A stretch of 64,000 nt of DNA from Ulva prolifera (taxonomy: Eukaryota > Chlorophyta > Ulvophyceae > Ulvales > Ulvaceae). Below, piece after piece: positions 47,018 to 59,223 of this stretch (position 1 is the stretch's first letter; the number at the start of each line of letters is the position of its first letter). The DNA lies in assembly GCA_023078555.1 (NCBI GenBank), contig CM041198.1, forward strand, positions 10,917,874 to 10,981,873, given 5' to 3'. The position numbers and the translations under genes were made by a program. The notes beneath the pieces were generated by a model. The model made no database searches. It was given only the letters and a program-made list of their open reading frames with translations, and was not told the DNA's origin.

Positions 47018-47325
47018 TGTTTTTCAACGATATTGTGGCGCGAAGTCTAGGTCCCCGACATGTGTGCAATTCACCGCGTGGTCGAGATCATGCATGTATG
47101 TATGCATGATTACAACGCCGTATCGCTATGTAATCATGCGTCTAGCTCTGTAATCCACTTTGCGGGTTATCTGCGCACTAAGCGAATTCAGCTCGGATCC
47201 GGAGTTTTCTGCTTCCTTCGCCCGTTGCAATTTGCCGCGTATGCGTACCTCGGAATCGTCCCCCGTGTTATTTATTTTCCCGGACGGTTGCACACCATGC
47301 CACCCTATAGTGCCTATCTATAGAG
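47018..47325. other. no gene recognised
   Basis: Mixed sequence between the retroelement fragment and the MITE. No supported feature. Confidence 0.4.
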
Positions 47326-47333
47326 TATCCAAG

Positions 47334-47453
47334 CAGTGCTCTAAAAACCAATCGGTTTCCCGACAAGAACTGAAAAATATGGGAAAATACCGATGGCCAG
47401 AGAAGGGGGTCGTCGGTTTTCCCGCCAGGAAATAATCCAACTCTAGAGCACTA
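47334..47453. mobile_element. 120-bp hAT-type MITE
   Basis: The ends CAGTGCTCTA and TAGAGCACTA form terminal inverted repeats. An exact 8-bp duplication, TATCCAAG, flanks it at 47326-47333 and 47454-47461. An 8-bp TSD with CAG-N-G-type ends is the hAT signature. Interior blocks ATCGGTTTCCCGAC and GTCGGTTTTCCCGC are shared with the element at 57686-58118. Confidence 0.88.
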
Positions 47454-47461
47454 TATCCAAG

Positions 47462-48085
47462 CCAAGGCCCACGCAAGCCAAGGCACTGAGCAATTGTTTG
47501 AATGGCCGATAGTCACATAAAAAGCAGTGGTATTTAAACTCACGCGCATGCGGATGTGCATGGCTACCACCGTGATCCGTAAGAGTGTGCATGACCCGGC
47601 CGGACTGACGCCGGAATGAGCCCTAACTTTCGGTCTTCGCGAAGCTTCGGTCAGTTCCGCCTTGAACACCCATGCATGATGGTGCACCTAGAGAGTATCA
47701 TAACGGTGGTCGACCGCGCTGGACTGCATGCTGCATGGGCAAAGTGTCGGGCTGCGCGGTGCAAGATGCTAAAGGTCGATACAAGTGGCATGGCCTCCTT
47801 GTGGCACCACAACTTTTCTCCACAGAACGACAAAAACTATACTACTACGTTCCGATCTACCGGCTATGTGTATGTAATTCCATGGCGTAGGCAATCGATC
47901 GCGGACCGTGTGTGTTTTTGCAGCGATCGCTTCACATTCGATCTGTGGGTGCGGGCATTTGCATGTCGCTTCTCTCGCGACCAGGGTGGCCAAAACACCG
48001 TTTTCCGATTCATTCACCTCTGGACAGCATTTCATTGCGTATTGGCTACAGATCGCTTGTAGGAACAGCACTGCGCCGTACACAT
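47462..48085. other. intergenic, no gene recognised
   Basis: Lies 3' of the nucleoside kinase gene. Open frames on both strands overlap each other and have no motifs. Confidence 0.4.
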
Positions 48086-50068
48086 TCAGCACGATGTCAG
48101 GTTGGACAATATTTCAAGACTCCCGGATGGCATGCGATCAATGTTGGGCATCGTTGGAGCGACCTTGATAAAGTCCGATGCGGGGCTCTCCACCGAACGG
48201 AGTGCTGCAAGCATGTCTTTGTTTGCTTCTTGGTAAAGCTGGACCCATGATCGATATTCATGCATGACCTGCATATGAGTTGTGTATATATTGAATCTCC
48301 GGAGGCTTTTGGTCGCGGCATTGTGACATTGATTTGCAGAAAAGCAGCAGATCATCGGATTTTGGCAGTCTGTCGAAGAGACATGCGGCATCAGAGGAAC
48401 GGAGACGCGCCTTGGCACGATGTGCAATCACATCGGGGTCCGCTATGTTGATGTCCTCAATGCAGTCAACATGCAGTGCTGGCACCAGGTGCAGCCGGGT
48501 GCTGGCGGCCACATCACACTTTGCTTTCAGTCGTTCACGATCTAACAGTACAACATTGCCTTGAAGTAGCTGCGGAACCGGGGGAATTGTGAGGTGCCTG
48601 AACATGTTCCGAATGGATTATTCAGTGACCGCGCATGAACAGCACTTGCCTCTTTCAGTGACAGGACAGGTTGATGAATCGCACTCCGGGCCAGGTGCAG
48701 ACAGATCTTGCATATGAAGGCCAACTCCAGCCATGTTCGTTCCGCACTCCGCTGTATGCACAAGGCATCGTACCGACACGAGCTGTGTGTCCATGCAAAA
48801 CGATTGAGACAGCAGCTGGAATTTTGAAGCCAGATATCAAGCTGAATTTGAAATTGAGTATGTCACATTGAATGGCTCGTACCAGCTGGAAATAGAGTAT
48901 TGGCAGTCATCGATCTGGGTTGACCAAGGACCATGCCATGTTGCTGGCCCACAACATTGCCTCCATCTACAAGCCACTTGTCATGCAGGCTGTGCAGACG
49001 CTCCAAGTAATCAAGGGGTACCCCTGCTTCCTCATGTCTTTGTCGCATTTCAATGCGGCGTGCGCACGTTGCAGCATCTGTCTTCAAGTACACAAATCCG
49101 TCCGGCACAAGCTCAGGCTGCCAGTCCAGCATAGGATTGAACCAAGAGTCGTAAATTTCCAGCTCAACTTCGTTGAGCTGTTGTAGAGCGTGCACAGCTC
49201 GGACGAATACCATGCGATCACAAAACACTGACCTTTCAATCAGGCGCAGATTTGCACCAGTGTCTCGGGAGTTCTTCTCCTACATATGCCAATAGAGGTT
49301 AATGGCTACTGTGCATGATGATGATAATCGATGATGCCGCAGGCAAGAGCGCGGCCAGATCTTTACACACCTGTTGCATTCTAGTGATCAGCACATACTG
49401 CTGGAACGCGAATGCATACTTCTGAGGATGCTTGTAAAAGAGCTCCAACAAATTGCCTGTTTGTAAGCTTTGCCAGCTACTCACTGGCTCTGGTACAACC
49501 TCAATGACTTCGTGCAGGCCTGAGTTGGACATGTCGGTTCCATTCGAGCGCACCATGTCCAGCCATGTTGACTTGCCTGCGCCAACATTTCCTTCGATGC
49601 AGAATGTCACAGAGCGTCCGACCTGACAAGTTTCCTCATCAACCCAGTCTGCGATAGTGGAAGTCCATCGTGAGTGAATTCCTAGATCCTGAAGTTTCAC
49701 AAGCCATGTCGCGCACGTGGCAGGTGAACCAGGCCACCACCTCCACACAGCAACAAAAATAATCATGAGAGCCCCCATCATGCAGCTGAAGAGTCACGAA
49801 TTTCATTGCAATGCGTCAGAAATACCTTCAGGTACCGGACCAGAGATTCCTTGCTTCTGCCATGCTCTTCTACGTACAGATCACACAGCTCCGAAACGCT
49901 CTCAACTGAAGCATCTAGCAGGCGATCGAGAGTACGTTTGCCTATCCCAGGCACACTTAGCAACGAAATGTCTTGCCGTGTCGCAAAGGCCTGCAATCGC
50001 GGGCGCCGGAAATGTTGTATCACTGGCGACGGAGCAGCAAATGCAATGCCACGAATCTGTCGCCGCAT
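48086..50068 (-). CDS. deoxyribonucleoside kinase with N-terminal helix-hairpin-helix
   Basis: Proposed minus-strand exons: 49826-50068, 49371-49688, 48978-49279, 48432-48597 and 48086-48268; all phases agree, giving 403 residues. Residues 1-30 are basic and Arg-rich (organelle-targeting type). LLSVPGIGKRTLDRLL follows at about 36-51, a helix-hairpin-helix motif. The kinase has the P-loop FCIEGNVGAGKST near 120, EVVPEPVSSW, RLIERSVFCDRMVF (the ERS/DRS motif), and a LID-like RRIEMRQRHEEAGVPLDYLERLH that binds phosphates. It would phosphorylate deoxynucleosides in the salvage pathway, probably in an organelle. If the last intron is retained, the C-terminus instead reads on to 48258. The HhH-kinase join rests on one inferred intron (49689-49825). 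Confidence 0.72.
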
Positions 50069-51676
50069 CGGTCACAGTACAAAACGGTGACAGCTATCCG
50101 CAAGCATGGAGCTTGCCTATCAGTAGTTCACAACTTATTGGCAGTGCGTGTCTGGGTTATTTGTTCGTCTGCAGTCAGAACGTCAATGCTGCATTTGCCT
50201 GTTACATGCGTTGAGAGCTGCATGTGGCAAGCGCATGCCTGTAGCGGAACACCGAGACGTGTGAGACCGGACTCATGTGCAGCTTCGTTGTGTGCGGCCT
50301 ACGGCCTGCATAGTACATCCCGCGGTGTCGTGTTACGTAGCTTTGTGGCGAGGAGGATGTCCTAAATCGTTAAGCCACGATGTTCAGCACAGGCAACTCA
50401 GCATTTGTAGCCAGACACATTCCGTTCAGATCAGCCTTCACTTCTGGCACACTCCCGCAGGTTCCCATCGGTTGCAACAGTTTGGCAAGCAGCCGGCATC
50501 GAGTGTTTCACAGACTGCAGGATCACGCAACTGGCACCAAATCCTTTGCGTCGAAAATCTTGACACTTATGACTATGGAAAATCTGGAACATAGGCAGAA
50601 TCATGTTTGGGCAGTATGATTGTGGCAAATATCAAGCCTAAGTTGAGAGAAGGGCTGGCGGAACGTCTGGGAGCGTAGGACTTGCTTTCGCGCGGTACCG
50701 CTCCTTTATAAGCACATCAAGCCATAAAGCCTGGCATGGCCTCTGAAACAGTTCAAGCAGGCCTACAGACGCTGCATTGTGCAGTTTCTCGGGTTGGCCA
50801 AGCCTGGCGTTCAAATATTGCGAACAGCTCGTTGCACGAGACTAACTAGTACTTTTTCTGCCTTTGCCCAAAAATTCAGACCGGGGCAGCTTTATACGTT
50901 CTGATTCTGCTGTCAGACTTGACCTGGATACGTTTGCGGCACTGAGAGTAGCGGAATGCTGCATTGCGTAACAGGCATGCAAATTGCAGAAGCGTAGGCA
51001 GGCCCCGTCGACGAATGGACCTACAGGACATATAGGCCTTTAAGAAAGTAATACTTCAGTCGCTAGAAAGAACATCGGTCCTCTCTGCGCATGAGCGTCG
51101 AACTGCCATGGGTTCCAGAAGAATGTTTGTCCACTGTGTGTAAGCAAGCCGCTGCCATTGTAATAACATGCGATCAGCTTTTCAGATCGGCTCTGCTCGT
51201 AGAATTGGCCGGTTTGTTGTGAGCTTTGAAGCATCAAAGGTTGCCAGTCCATATGAATCCACTGATCCATACATACGACTGAACTATTGTTGGGCACTCA
51301 AAGAACACCGCACATGAAAACAAAGAAGGCAAGTCGGTTCGACAGCTTATCCCTGTATGCATCTATCTTACACACGGGCCGAATAAGTTATTTTACTCAA
51401 CATGCAAAAATTAAAGTGTTGGGGGAGGCTACATGTGGCAGGCAGTCTGCACAGCTAGGCTCACTCCCACAAGTCACAAAATTCACATCCATAATCTCCA
51501 CACCTCCTGCTGCAGCATGAACTGCCAGCTGTATAAAGCCAAAAACATGCACGGGTGCAACTCAACCATGCAAAAGGTCCAACTCCTGAGTTGGAGGACA
51601 CAGTGAATTCCCAGGGGATGGCTGCCGCCAAAGCACTGACCATGATCACCACAGACAGAGCTTGCGCATATGTACA
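50069..51676. other. 1.6 kb between minus-strand genes, no gene recognised
   Basis: Holds the promoter side of the nucleoside kinase and the 3' side of the protein kinase. No exon stands out. Confidence 0.4.
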
Positions 51677-54433
51677 TCACGCATCACGGCGACTGCGGCT
51701 TGGAGCAAAGTGTGCCTGGTCATCACGGTCACCAGCATCATCAATGTCAAGGCTAAAACCATGCGCAGACTTGGCACTGTTGGATTGTGCATGGAGCGCA
51801 GCACCCAGACGGCGTGTGTTGCTAGTCACTGCTGGGAGACGCTTACCATCCCGGACGGCTTCCATGAGCAGAAAGTAAGTGGCAGTAATCATATTGCACT
51901 CCTTGTGCTGCAGGTCACGCAGCACTGTGTGCAGGTCGACGCCCATGTCGGCCATGTGATTTAGCACCCGCTGATCCACTTTATACGTGCCTGTCGCTTC
52001 ATCGTACGGCAACAGTGCGCGCGGTAGATATAAGGAACGGTGTGCCAGGGAGCCTGTGACCCATCGGTGGGTCATGATCTGTGCAAGCGTTATGCGGCGT
52101 GCCGGGTCCAGTGTGAGCATGCCGGCCACTACATCTTTCATGCCATCTGAAATGTGGTCAGGCGCATGATACTTGCCCGCCATTATCTTCCTACTCAGAT
52201 CTGACCTCCCTGCACAGTACCATCAGATTCAGACAGTATCTGGGATTCACCTGCAGGGTTAGGGAAAACAAAATGCGCAGCAGAGTGTGCCGGAAAGCAA
52301 AAAGCTACAAGCATGCTGTGCGAGTGACGGGCACACCATTGCGGGAATAAAATGGCAGATGGCCACAAACCATGGCAAATGTCACAATCCCGAGGCTCCA
52401 GACATCAACAGGCGGTCCTTCATAATTTTGCCGGCCAATGATTTCGGGCGCTGCATATGAAGGCGAGCCACAGTGCACGCGCAGCGGCACCCCAGCAGTG
52501 AAAATCGCAGCCAGCCCAAAGTCAATAAGTTTCATGTTGCGCTCTGAGTCCATCAGCAAGTTCTCCAGCTTGATGTCACGGTGCACAACCTGCACAAACA
52601 TCACCTGTCATTGGATGTGTAGGTGCCGGACCAGAACCATGGACGCCTATCAACAAGCGTACCTCATTCTGATGACAGTATTGAAGGCCAGCCACGATTT
52701 GTAAGAACAGTCGCATTGCAAGGTCCTCTGAAATCTTCTTGCGATCACGGACATAGTCAAGCAGGCTACCTCCCTGAGCAAGCTCTTGGATGACATACAC
52801 CTCAGACTTGACGGAGATGACATCATACACATGGATGACTGCCGCATGATTCTTCAATCGCTTTAGGATTCGAATTTCACGGCCGACTCTTCTCCAATCA
52901 TGACCATCTTTCAAAGCCATCTGCATTGCCAGCGCAATCTGATGAACAATGGGCATGCTGACAATGTTGTTCAATGTCTTTTACAGTACATTGAAGTCCT
53001 GACATAGCAGACTCAATACAATTGCAGGCAACAGCAGTTCCAGAAACATCAGGTTAGCATTGCAACTCCCGTGGTGAATGCGCCGAACTCAGATGACGAA
53101 CCTTGTTAATGACCTTGATAGCAACTGGTTGATTTGATGCAATGTGGCGACCACTCTTCACCTTGCAGAATCCTCCTTCACCAATGACAGGGCCCAGCTC
53201 ATAACCTTCGAGTTGGTCTTCTGCCTGGACCGCTGCCAAGTCAGGTGGCTGCCGCATCCTCTCTGACATGCCCACCACGGGACGCACTCCAGATGTTGCC
53301 CTGCTAGCCACTGGCGCAGGAGCGTCCTTCGAGAACTGGTGGCCTGGTCCAGCCGGGGGCCTTGCTAATGGCGCTGAAGCAGCAGATGCAGCTTCTCGTG
53401 TGACGTGTGAGGATATTGTCCGTGGGTGTTGTGGTGGTGTGGGCTTGTGTGGATGTTCATTGGATGCAGGCAAATTTCCGCAGGATTGCCTTGAAGGCGG
53501 TGCAGCCGCAGCACGAGCCACGGAAGTAGCACGACGCCGCAACGGCGAGTCCTGAGACGGCAACCGATAATGATTTGCTGCAGCTTTATCTCGACGCAAT
53601 TGAGCATCTTTGGTGATTCGCACTGGGGTTGTAGAACGATGCCGTATGCTGGCGGCAGAAGTTTGTTCCTGAGTCCCAGACGAGTGAATCTGCTGTTCTA
53701 CAGGGCGGTCGGGGGAACAGGATTTTCTGGCCTCCACACTCCTGCGCAGTGTTGCATCTTTCACTGCTGGGTGCAGGCTGTGACTCTGAGGCTGTGGGAG
53801 ACCAGAAGGAAGGTGCGATCGTGGCCTGGGATGCGATACGCAATGCCACCCGGGTGGTGATGAGGATGCCTGATATTGTTGCTGCCGCATAGCCCCTATT
53901 GCCGTACGTGAGCGAGGTCGGGACGTGGCTGGCCTGCTCTGGAGGACAGAAGTTGGTGGGGCCTCTGGCATGGGTCCGAGAAAGCGGTGTCTCCGAGAAA
54001 CAGCTGCCTGGGAGCTTGGTGGCGGCGAAGCTGGGGGTGGCGTGGGTTCAGTATGTGTTCGGCCACGGCTCTGGCTTCTTGAGGGGGGACGGGGAAGAGT
54101 TGACGCGGCATTTCTACCGACTGTGTCCGGGCGGTTATGTACCGCTGCTTGCGGCGATGGCATTGTTGCAGAGGGAATGGCTGATTTGAAGGTGTGGTCC
54201 CTCAATGCGTCAGCTGGACTTGGGCTTTGACTTCTGGCAAGCGTACATGCGCGACCCGGCTTTGATGTGTTGTGCTTCGGTGGCATTGCTGAGTGCTCGC
54301 GCGCTGCCTGAGCACCGGACAGAGCGCCAACTGATGAATTGACCGCACCCGACCGCTTCCGACCTGCGAGACGATCATGTTCAGCTTGAAATACATAATA
54401 GCCTATTGTGGAAAAGCTTAAACAGAGCATCAT
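51677..54433 (-). CDS. SNF1/AMPK-like Ser/Thr protein kinase, long N-terminal extension
   Basis: Proposed minus-strand exons 53102-54433, 52663-52920, 52337-52589 and 51677-52209 join in phase to 791 residues. Residues 1-410 are Ser/Pro/Arg-rich and disordered. The kinase domain starts near 412: YELGPVIGEGGFCKVKSG (glycine loop), VAIKVINK (catalytic Lys), GREIRILKRL (helix-C Glu), HRDIKLENLL (catalytic loop), DFGLA, GSPSYAAPEII (activation segment and APE) and DVWSLGIVTFAMVCGHLPF. Exon 4 gives RKIMAGKYHAPDHIS and the helical C-lobe. After the kinase, VLNHMADMGVDLHTVLRDL and ITATYFLLMEA resemble the UBA-like autoinhibitory segment of SNF1/AMPK and MARK kinases. Phosphorylation of the activation-loop Ser or Tyr/Ser near GSPSY is plausible. 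The first ATG was taken as start; an internal ATG (MPPKHNTSKPG) is an alternative. Confidence 0.85.
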
Positions 54434-56419
54434 CTAAACAAGCAAGGAAGTTGCAAGATGAGCAGTGCTATGCGGCCTGAAATTTCAACGCTATGGTCAA
54501 CGAAGCAGGTACGAAAGCATGAGGGTCTACTTGAACAACATGTCGTGCTCTCTGCGGCGGACATTGCGTGACGCGCCTCAGATACTGGCGGAATCGGTGG
54601 CACTCAGTTTCCGAAGAGCTCTGCAGGCAGCCGTGCATGCTACATACAGGGCGAAACTTCACCCACACGTCCGCACAGATACCACTATAGCGTGACATTT
54701 CAGGCATGAACACTTCTCACCCCACATAACGTCACGAAGCCTGTGTGTGATATGGAACGGCAACATCGTACTTGATCATCGGCTCACAGGAATGAAAACG
54801 AAAGCATAGCACACCACGGGCATCATTGGAGCGTTCTTCAGCAACGAGAAGCCTTCCAAAGAAACGTTCCATGGCAGTAGACGGCATAGCGCAAATGGGT
54901 GCGTCTGGTCGAAACGATGCGAAACGGCGTTAGACCCCAGACACATTGACTGGATATGCTGAAAACAGGTTGCAAGGAAGTAGATAATAATATTTGTACG
55001 TTTTGCGCCCAGCTCTTCCCAGCCGACGGTAACGCAGTACTTGAGACGTAGGTGATTCCACGCCCTTGGGGTGAGGATACATCACTGAACGAACACTTAT
55101 GGAGCCTGCAATCTTTGCATGAAAAAGTGCACGTCTAAAACCTGTTGCTGTACGTGCGATCAACGTTGCAATTGTACGCGTTGCAATGCCCTTGCAACTT
55201 GGCACTAGGCCGCAGGCCAGGTAACAATACATGCATGCGTACATGCGTAGACACAAGCACATGCACGCGGCCGTGCACATGTCGCGCGCGTCACGCGCCG
55301 GCTGATGACGCACTCCAGCTGGGCCCGACGCCGACCGCAGTCAGCTCCACAAAGTGCAGCTGCGCAGCCTAGAAGCACAAACATACACACGATTGCGCCC
55401 TGTTACACCACAGGACGAAATAAATTGTTCAAGTGGTGGTGCTGTGCTTTGCGCGACATGCTTGCGATGCTGCCCAGCGAGGGCTGGCACAACGCTGCTT
55501 GCGCCAGAGACTTGACTCCGCGAGATATGATGGCTAGGTCACTCCTGGGCGGCAGTCAAACGCCAAAGTCAAGCGTTCGTGTCATTTCGGCGTGTTTCAT
55601 TGTACGCGCTGTCGTCTCGTCGTTCTTTTTAGTGAATAGTTGCATTGCCCTTTTGTTTTGTCTCAAGTGACTCAGCGCATGGCAGTCAGCGAGCACCACA
55701 CGTGATGTAAACGGCAGCAATAAAGATTTGTACCATACTGCAAGAATGCTCTGTGTAAGGGACGAGTAATGTTGTCACGTATGCCTGCACGTAACATCTC
55801 ATGTTGGCCGTGCGATGCAAACTGCAGCAGTTACTGTACGGCACAGGCACACGCGAAGCGACAAGAATAGCACGAATAGCTGACATCCGCTTTGTGTGTC
55901 GGGCGATGCTGCTGCGGGCCATTGGAAAGGTCAGCATCGCTAGTAGCAGCTGCGGAGCTATTGCCACATGCACCCAGCATCTCATTGACCAGCGAGCCAA
56001 CACCAAAGCACCATCAATAACAATTCGATAGGCTTCTTCAGAGGAGATGTGTTGCGACAGACAAGCAGCGTCGCAGACGAGCGCATGCCACTGCAATATC
56101 ACAGGAACAGAGTAGTGCCTCGGCCAAAGCAGTAGCTACATAGGCTCAACAACAATCGCATCAATTCTAGGACGACATATCATTCGCAAGCGGATTGTTT
56201 TTCAGGCTGCGAGGCCTGCCGTATGTTCTCGGTAACATCGGCGTGCCGCTGCGCAGGAGCGTTCATGTCACACAGCGCTGATCAATGCCTGAGAAAAACA
56301 TCGAGGATCATATTTTTTACGTGTAAAGGCTCTAGGCTTTCTACAGCGTACCGCCACGAGCGCCAGCGGTGCACCGTTGTCGTTCCGGCGGATCGGCGGT
56401 GCACCTGCGAAGCATGGCG
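54434..56419. other. 2 kb without a recognised gene
   Basis: Presumably includes the kinase promoter. No RNA gene, exon or transposon could be supported. Confidence 0.4.
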
Positions 56420-56527
56420 GAGGGGGCCCCGTGATATTCTCCCAGCGCTGTGGTCACCAAGCCACCCTCGCTAGCGTGCAGTCACGTCCAAATTCCAATC
56501 ACGAGCATCAAGACAGCAGCGAAAGCA
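56420..56527 (+). repeat. inverted duplication IR1, left arm
   Basis: About 105 bp, from CGTGATATTCTCCCAGC to GCATCAAGACAGCAGCGAAAG. Its reverse complement is at 57562-57665 with roughly 90% identity, including the perfectly shared AAGCCACCCTCGCTAGCGTG. Confidence 0.75.
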
Positions 56528-57561
56528 CCAAAACAAAACGCTCATGTGTCTCCTGTCATCCAGGCATTAGCTTCGAAGCCGCCGTGCGTGCAGATGCCAT
56601 GGCCGATTCTACGCTTACTGCGCTGCTGGGCCTGACCATCGAGGTGGACGTTCGATACCTACGTATAAAACCTTAGACCAATAACACATGCATCTTGTGT
56701 TGAGATTCGTTAATCTTTAGATTCGCGAAGGGGCACTGTCGCTGCCTGTCTCGGGCGTGAGGATGTCAACAAAACACTTGGGCATTTTGTGCTCGCTGGG
56801 AAAAATTGCGAAAACGTTGCGCAATTTACCAGCACGAAAATCATGACGTTCAACAAAAACAATGTGGAATCAAACGTATCGGTGTCGCGCCCAGGCCACT
56901 CGCAGGAAGTCAGCCAAAGCGTAGTAGAGTGCGGGGCTGCTCGCAGCATACGCTGCCAAAACGGCTGCAAGCCAGAGAGCCGCAGAAAGTATATTCACTC
57001 GGGCAGGAACGATTGCAGGGGTACTGGTATCACCTGTTGCGGTTGCGAGTACCAGATGCATTGTCTGCAGCCCCCCGTGAATAGCAATTCTGATACGATA
57101 GCCGAGGAACAGAATGTCGACATCGAAGACATGGTGAGCTTGCTAGAGAGTGGAATGTAGATTGTATGGTTTTCGCACAATGTAGCAGTGGCGTTTGTGT
57201 CATTGTTGTGTGCAAATCATGACCAGGCACCCTCGCGCCAACGCTCATCACACGTCATCGATGTCTTAATTCCTATTGACGAGATCAATTATTGCTATCT
57301 TTCGCTGGCGGTGACAGGATGGGTCATGGGCAGTGCAGTTGTATCGATTTACAACATGCAAGCCGTTTGGCTGATGCGTAGAGGCCCTATTTGCGTTGAA
57401 CAAAAGTTACATACTTGTTTGAAGCTGCACTGCCAAGATACAACGTGCTTGTGAGCAATGCAGCCGCTCAACGGTCAGGCGACGGCACAGCTGCACCAGG
57501 ACGCATCAAAACGTTCTCCGCGAAGGTAGCGAATGGCAAGTCGACAACACACTGAGGCTTC
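56528..57561. other. 1-kb interior between IR1 arms, no recognised gene
   Basis: The longest open frame (56789-57160, plus) contains several Cys (CCGCEYQMHC) but matches nothing I know. If IR1 marks a transposon, this would be its body, without a recognisable transposase. Confidence 0.35.
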
Positions 57562-57665
57562 GTTGCGCTTTTGCTGCTGTATTGATGCTCGTGATTGGAA
57601 TTTGGACGTGACTGCACGCTAGCGAGGGTGGCTTGATGACCACAGTGCTGGGAGAATAACACGGG
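57562..57665 (-). repeat. inverted duplication IR1, right arm
   Basis: Reverse complement of the left arm, ending 20 bp before the hAT-type element. Confidence 0.75.
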
Positions 57666-57685
57666 GGCGGAGGGGCTGGCGAGTC

Positions 57686-58118
57686 CAGGGCTCTACATCC
57701 CGATCGGTTTCCCGAGTCTTTTTTGGAAAAGAGCAAAAAAACCGACGTCTAGTGAACCGAGCCGTCGGTTTTCCCGATAACCCAGGGGAGTGCCGTCGGG
57801 CGTGCCCGGCGGCCGCCAAAGGTGCTTTTCGGGACCCCCGACAATCGTTTAAACGCCGACAGCTTGTCGGGATCCCGAGTTCTTGCTGCAGCAACAGCGT
57901 TAAGATCTGTGCACACGTGAAGGCGAGAACACTGTCCACTGCATTAGCACGTACTAACACAAATCACCCGAAAATTTATTTGTGACACCCCCGACGGAAC
58001 CTGAGGGGGTGGTCGGGACTCCCAACAACCAGCAGCCTGCATATCGGGCCAGCCCGACCAAAAAAATGGGCAGGGCTTCGGTTTTCCCGACAGGAAAAAC
58101 CCGGCCTGTAGAGCCCTG
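57686..58118. mobile_element. hAT-type non-autonomous element, 433 bp
   Basis: The left end CAGGGCTCTACA and right end TGTAGAGCCCTG are perfect 12-bp inverted repeats with the CAGGG start common in hAT elements. Interior ATCGGTTTCCCGA and CGGTTTTCCCGAC next to the ends match the 47.3-kb MITE, so both derive from one family. No transposase. The flanking 8-mers (GGCGAGTC and CACGTGGC) do not match, so a flank has been lost or rearranged. Confidence 0.75.
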
Positions 58119-58126
58119 CACGTGGC

Positions 58127-59223
58127 GCCAGGCTGCGCGCTGAGCGCGAGAGACTGATCGCTGAGGAGCGCTCCTTCTGCCGGCATCTCAAAACGGAGTC
58201 TAACTATTCGCGGGCCAATGACCTGTTTGAGTCCTTTTTGCAACTGACGTTCGCCTCTGTGGACCAGGGCTGGGCCACCTGCCGCCCAGACCACGTGTGC
58301 TTGTTTTTTCATGAACATCTTCTTCCAAGCCTAACCGGCCGCTCCGGCTCTGGTGTGGCCACCTCTACCCTTCAAGGCTGGGTCAGTGCACTGGGCCGTT
58401 GTTTCGACTTCCGGGGGCGCAGCCGGGACTGGTGTGACGAGGGTGTCGGGAATCCCGTGCGCTCGGCTCTGGTGCGGGGTGCTGTGCATGCATACCAGCG
58501 GCAGCAGCATATTATGCCATATGCCACTAGGGCACGTCCACGCAGTGCTGTTCCTTTCACCCCCCAGACTGTGGCTGCTCTGATAAGCCGCACGGACGTT
58601 GAACTTCGCGCGGCAGCTGCCGCCGGTGTGTCTACTAGGGTATCAGTGCTCCTGAAGGATGCTGCCTATATCCTATATCTGTGGAACAGCGGGCGTAGGG
58701 GTCAAGACGCCCTATATGTGGACCGACAGGGTCTCTATTTGCAGCGGGCCGACCGCGCTATTGCTGCTGTCGGTAATGCCTGGGCTGGGGAGCACCCTCA
58801 TCCAGCTGTGCCTATTGGCTGCTTTCTCATGGTGCCCTGCTGCAGCAAGACTGAACAATTCCGGCGGCCTCAGACCCAGGAGATCGCAATCCATGCAGAT
58901 CCCGATATATGTGCAATTCGGCGCCTCCGCCTCCCATATCAGTGGCGGCGCGCCCGGTCTCGCAAACAGCCAGCTGGCCCGTGTTCCGCTCCCAGTGGCC
59001 CGGGTCCCCGCGGCTGTCATCTCAGGCAGCTGGCAACCGGGTGCGGGCTTACCTTGTCCAGTTCGGCGTTGATGGCGGTCAGACTATGCATAGTTTCCGG
59101 CGTGGCCATGTTCAAACTACTCAAGCTGCTGCCGAGCCTGCCGTGGTCACTATGAGGAGGACTGGCATGGTGAGTGCCTCTACATTTGACCGATATGCTG
59201 ACCGTGGGCGTGACCTGCGATAG
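58127..59223 (+). pseudogene. tyrosine recombinase of a DIRS/Crypton-type element, broken
   Basis: A frame open from about 58127 reads RLRAERERLIAEERSFCRHL and an N-terminal SAM-like region (VCLFFHEHLLPSL, TSTLQGWVSALGR). It then gives LWNSGRRGQDAL, the region of the first catalytic Arg. The frame is lost near 58930-59000. A second frame to 59223 reads RAYLVQFGVDGGQTMHSFRR then STFDRYADRGRDL, carrying the H-x-x-R box and the catalytic Tyr. This R-H-R-Y enzyme integrates DIRS, Ngaro or Crypton elements. At least one frameshift and the absence of a start make it a relic. Its 5' side is cut by the hAT-type element. Confidence 0.7.

Noticed and set aside
53268-54230. Plus-strand frames opposite the protein kinase N-terminus
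   Set aside because: Shadow of the Ser/Pro/Arg-rich minus-strand exon, which joins in phase to a complete kinase domain.
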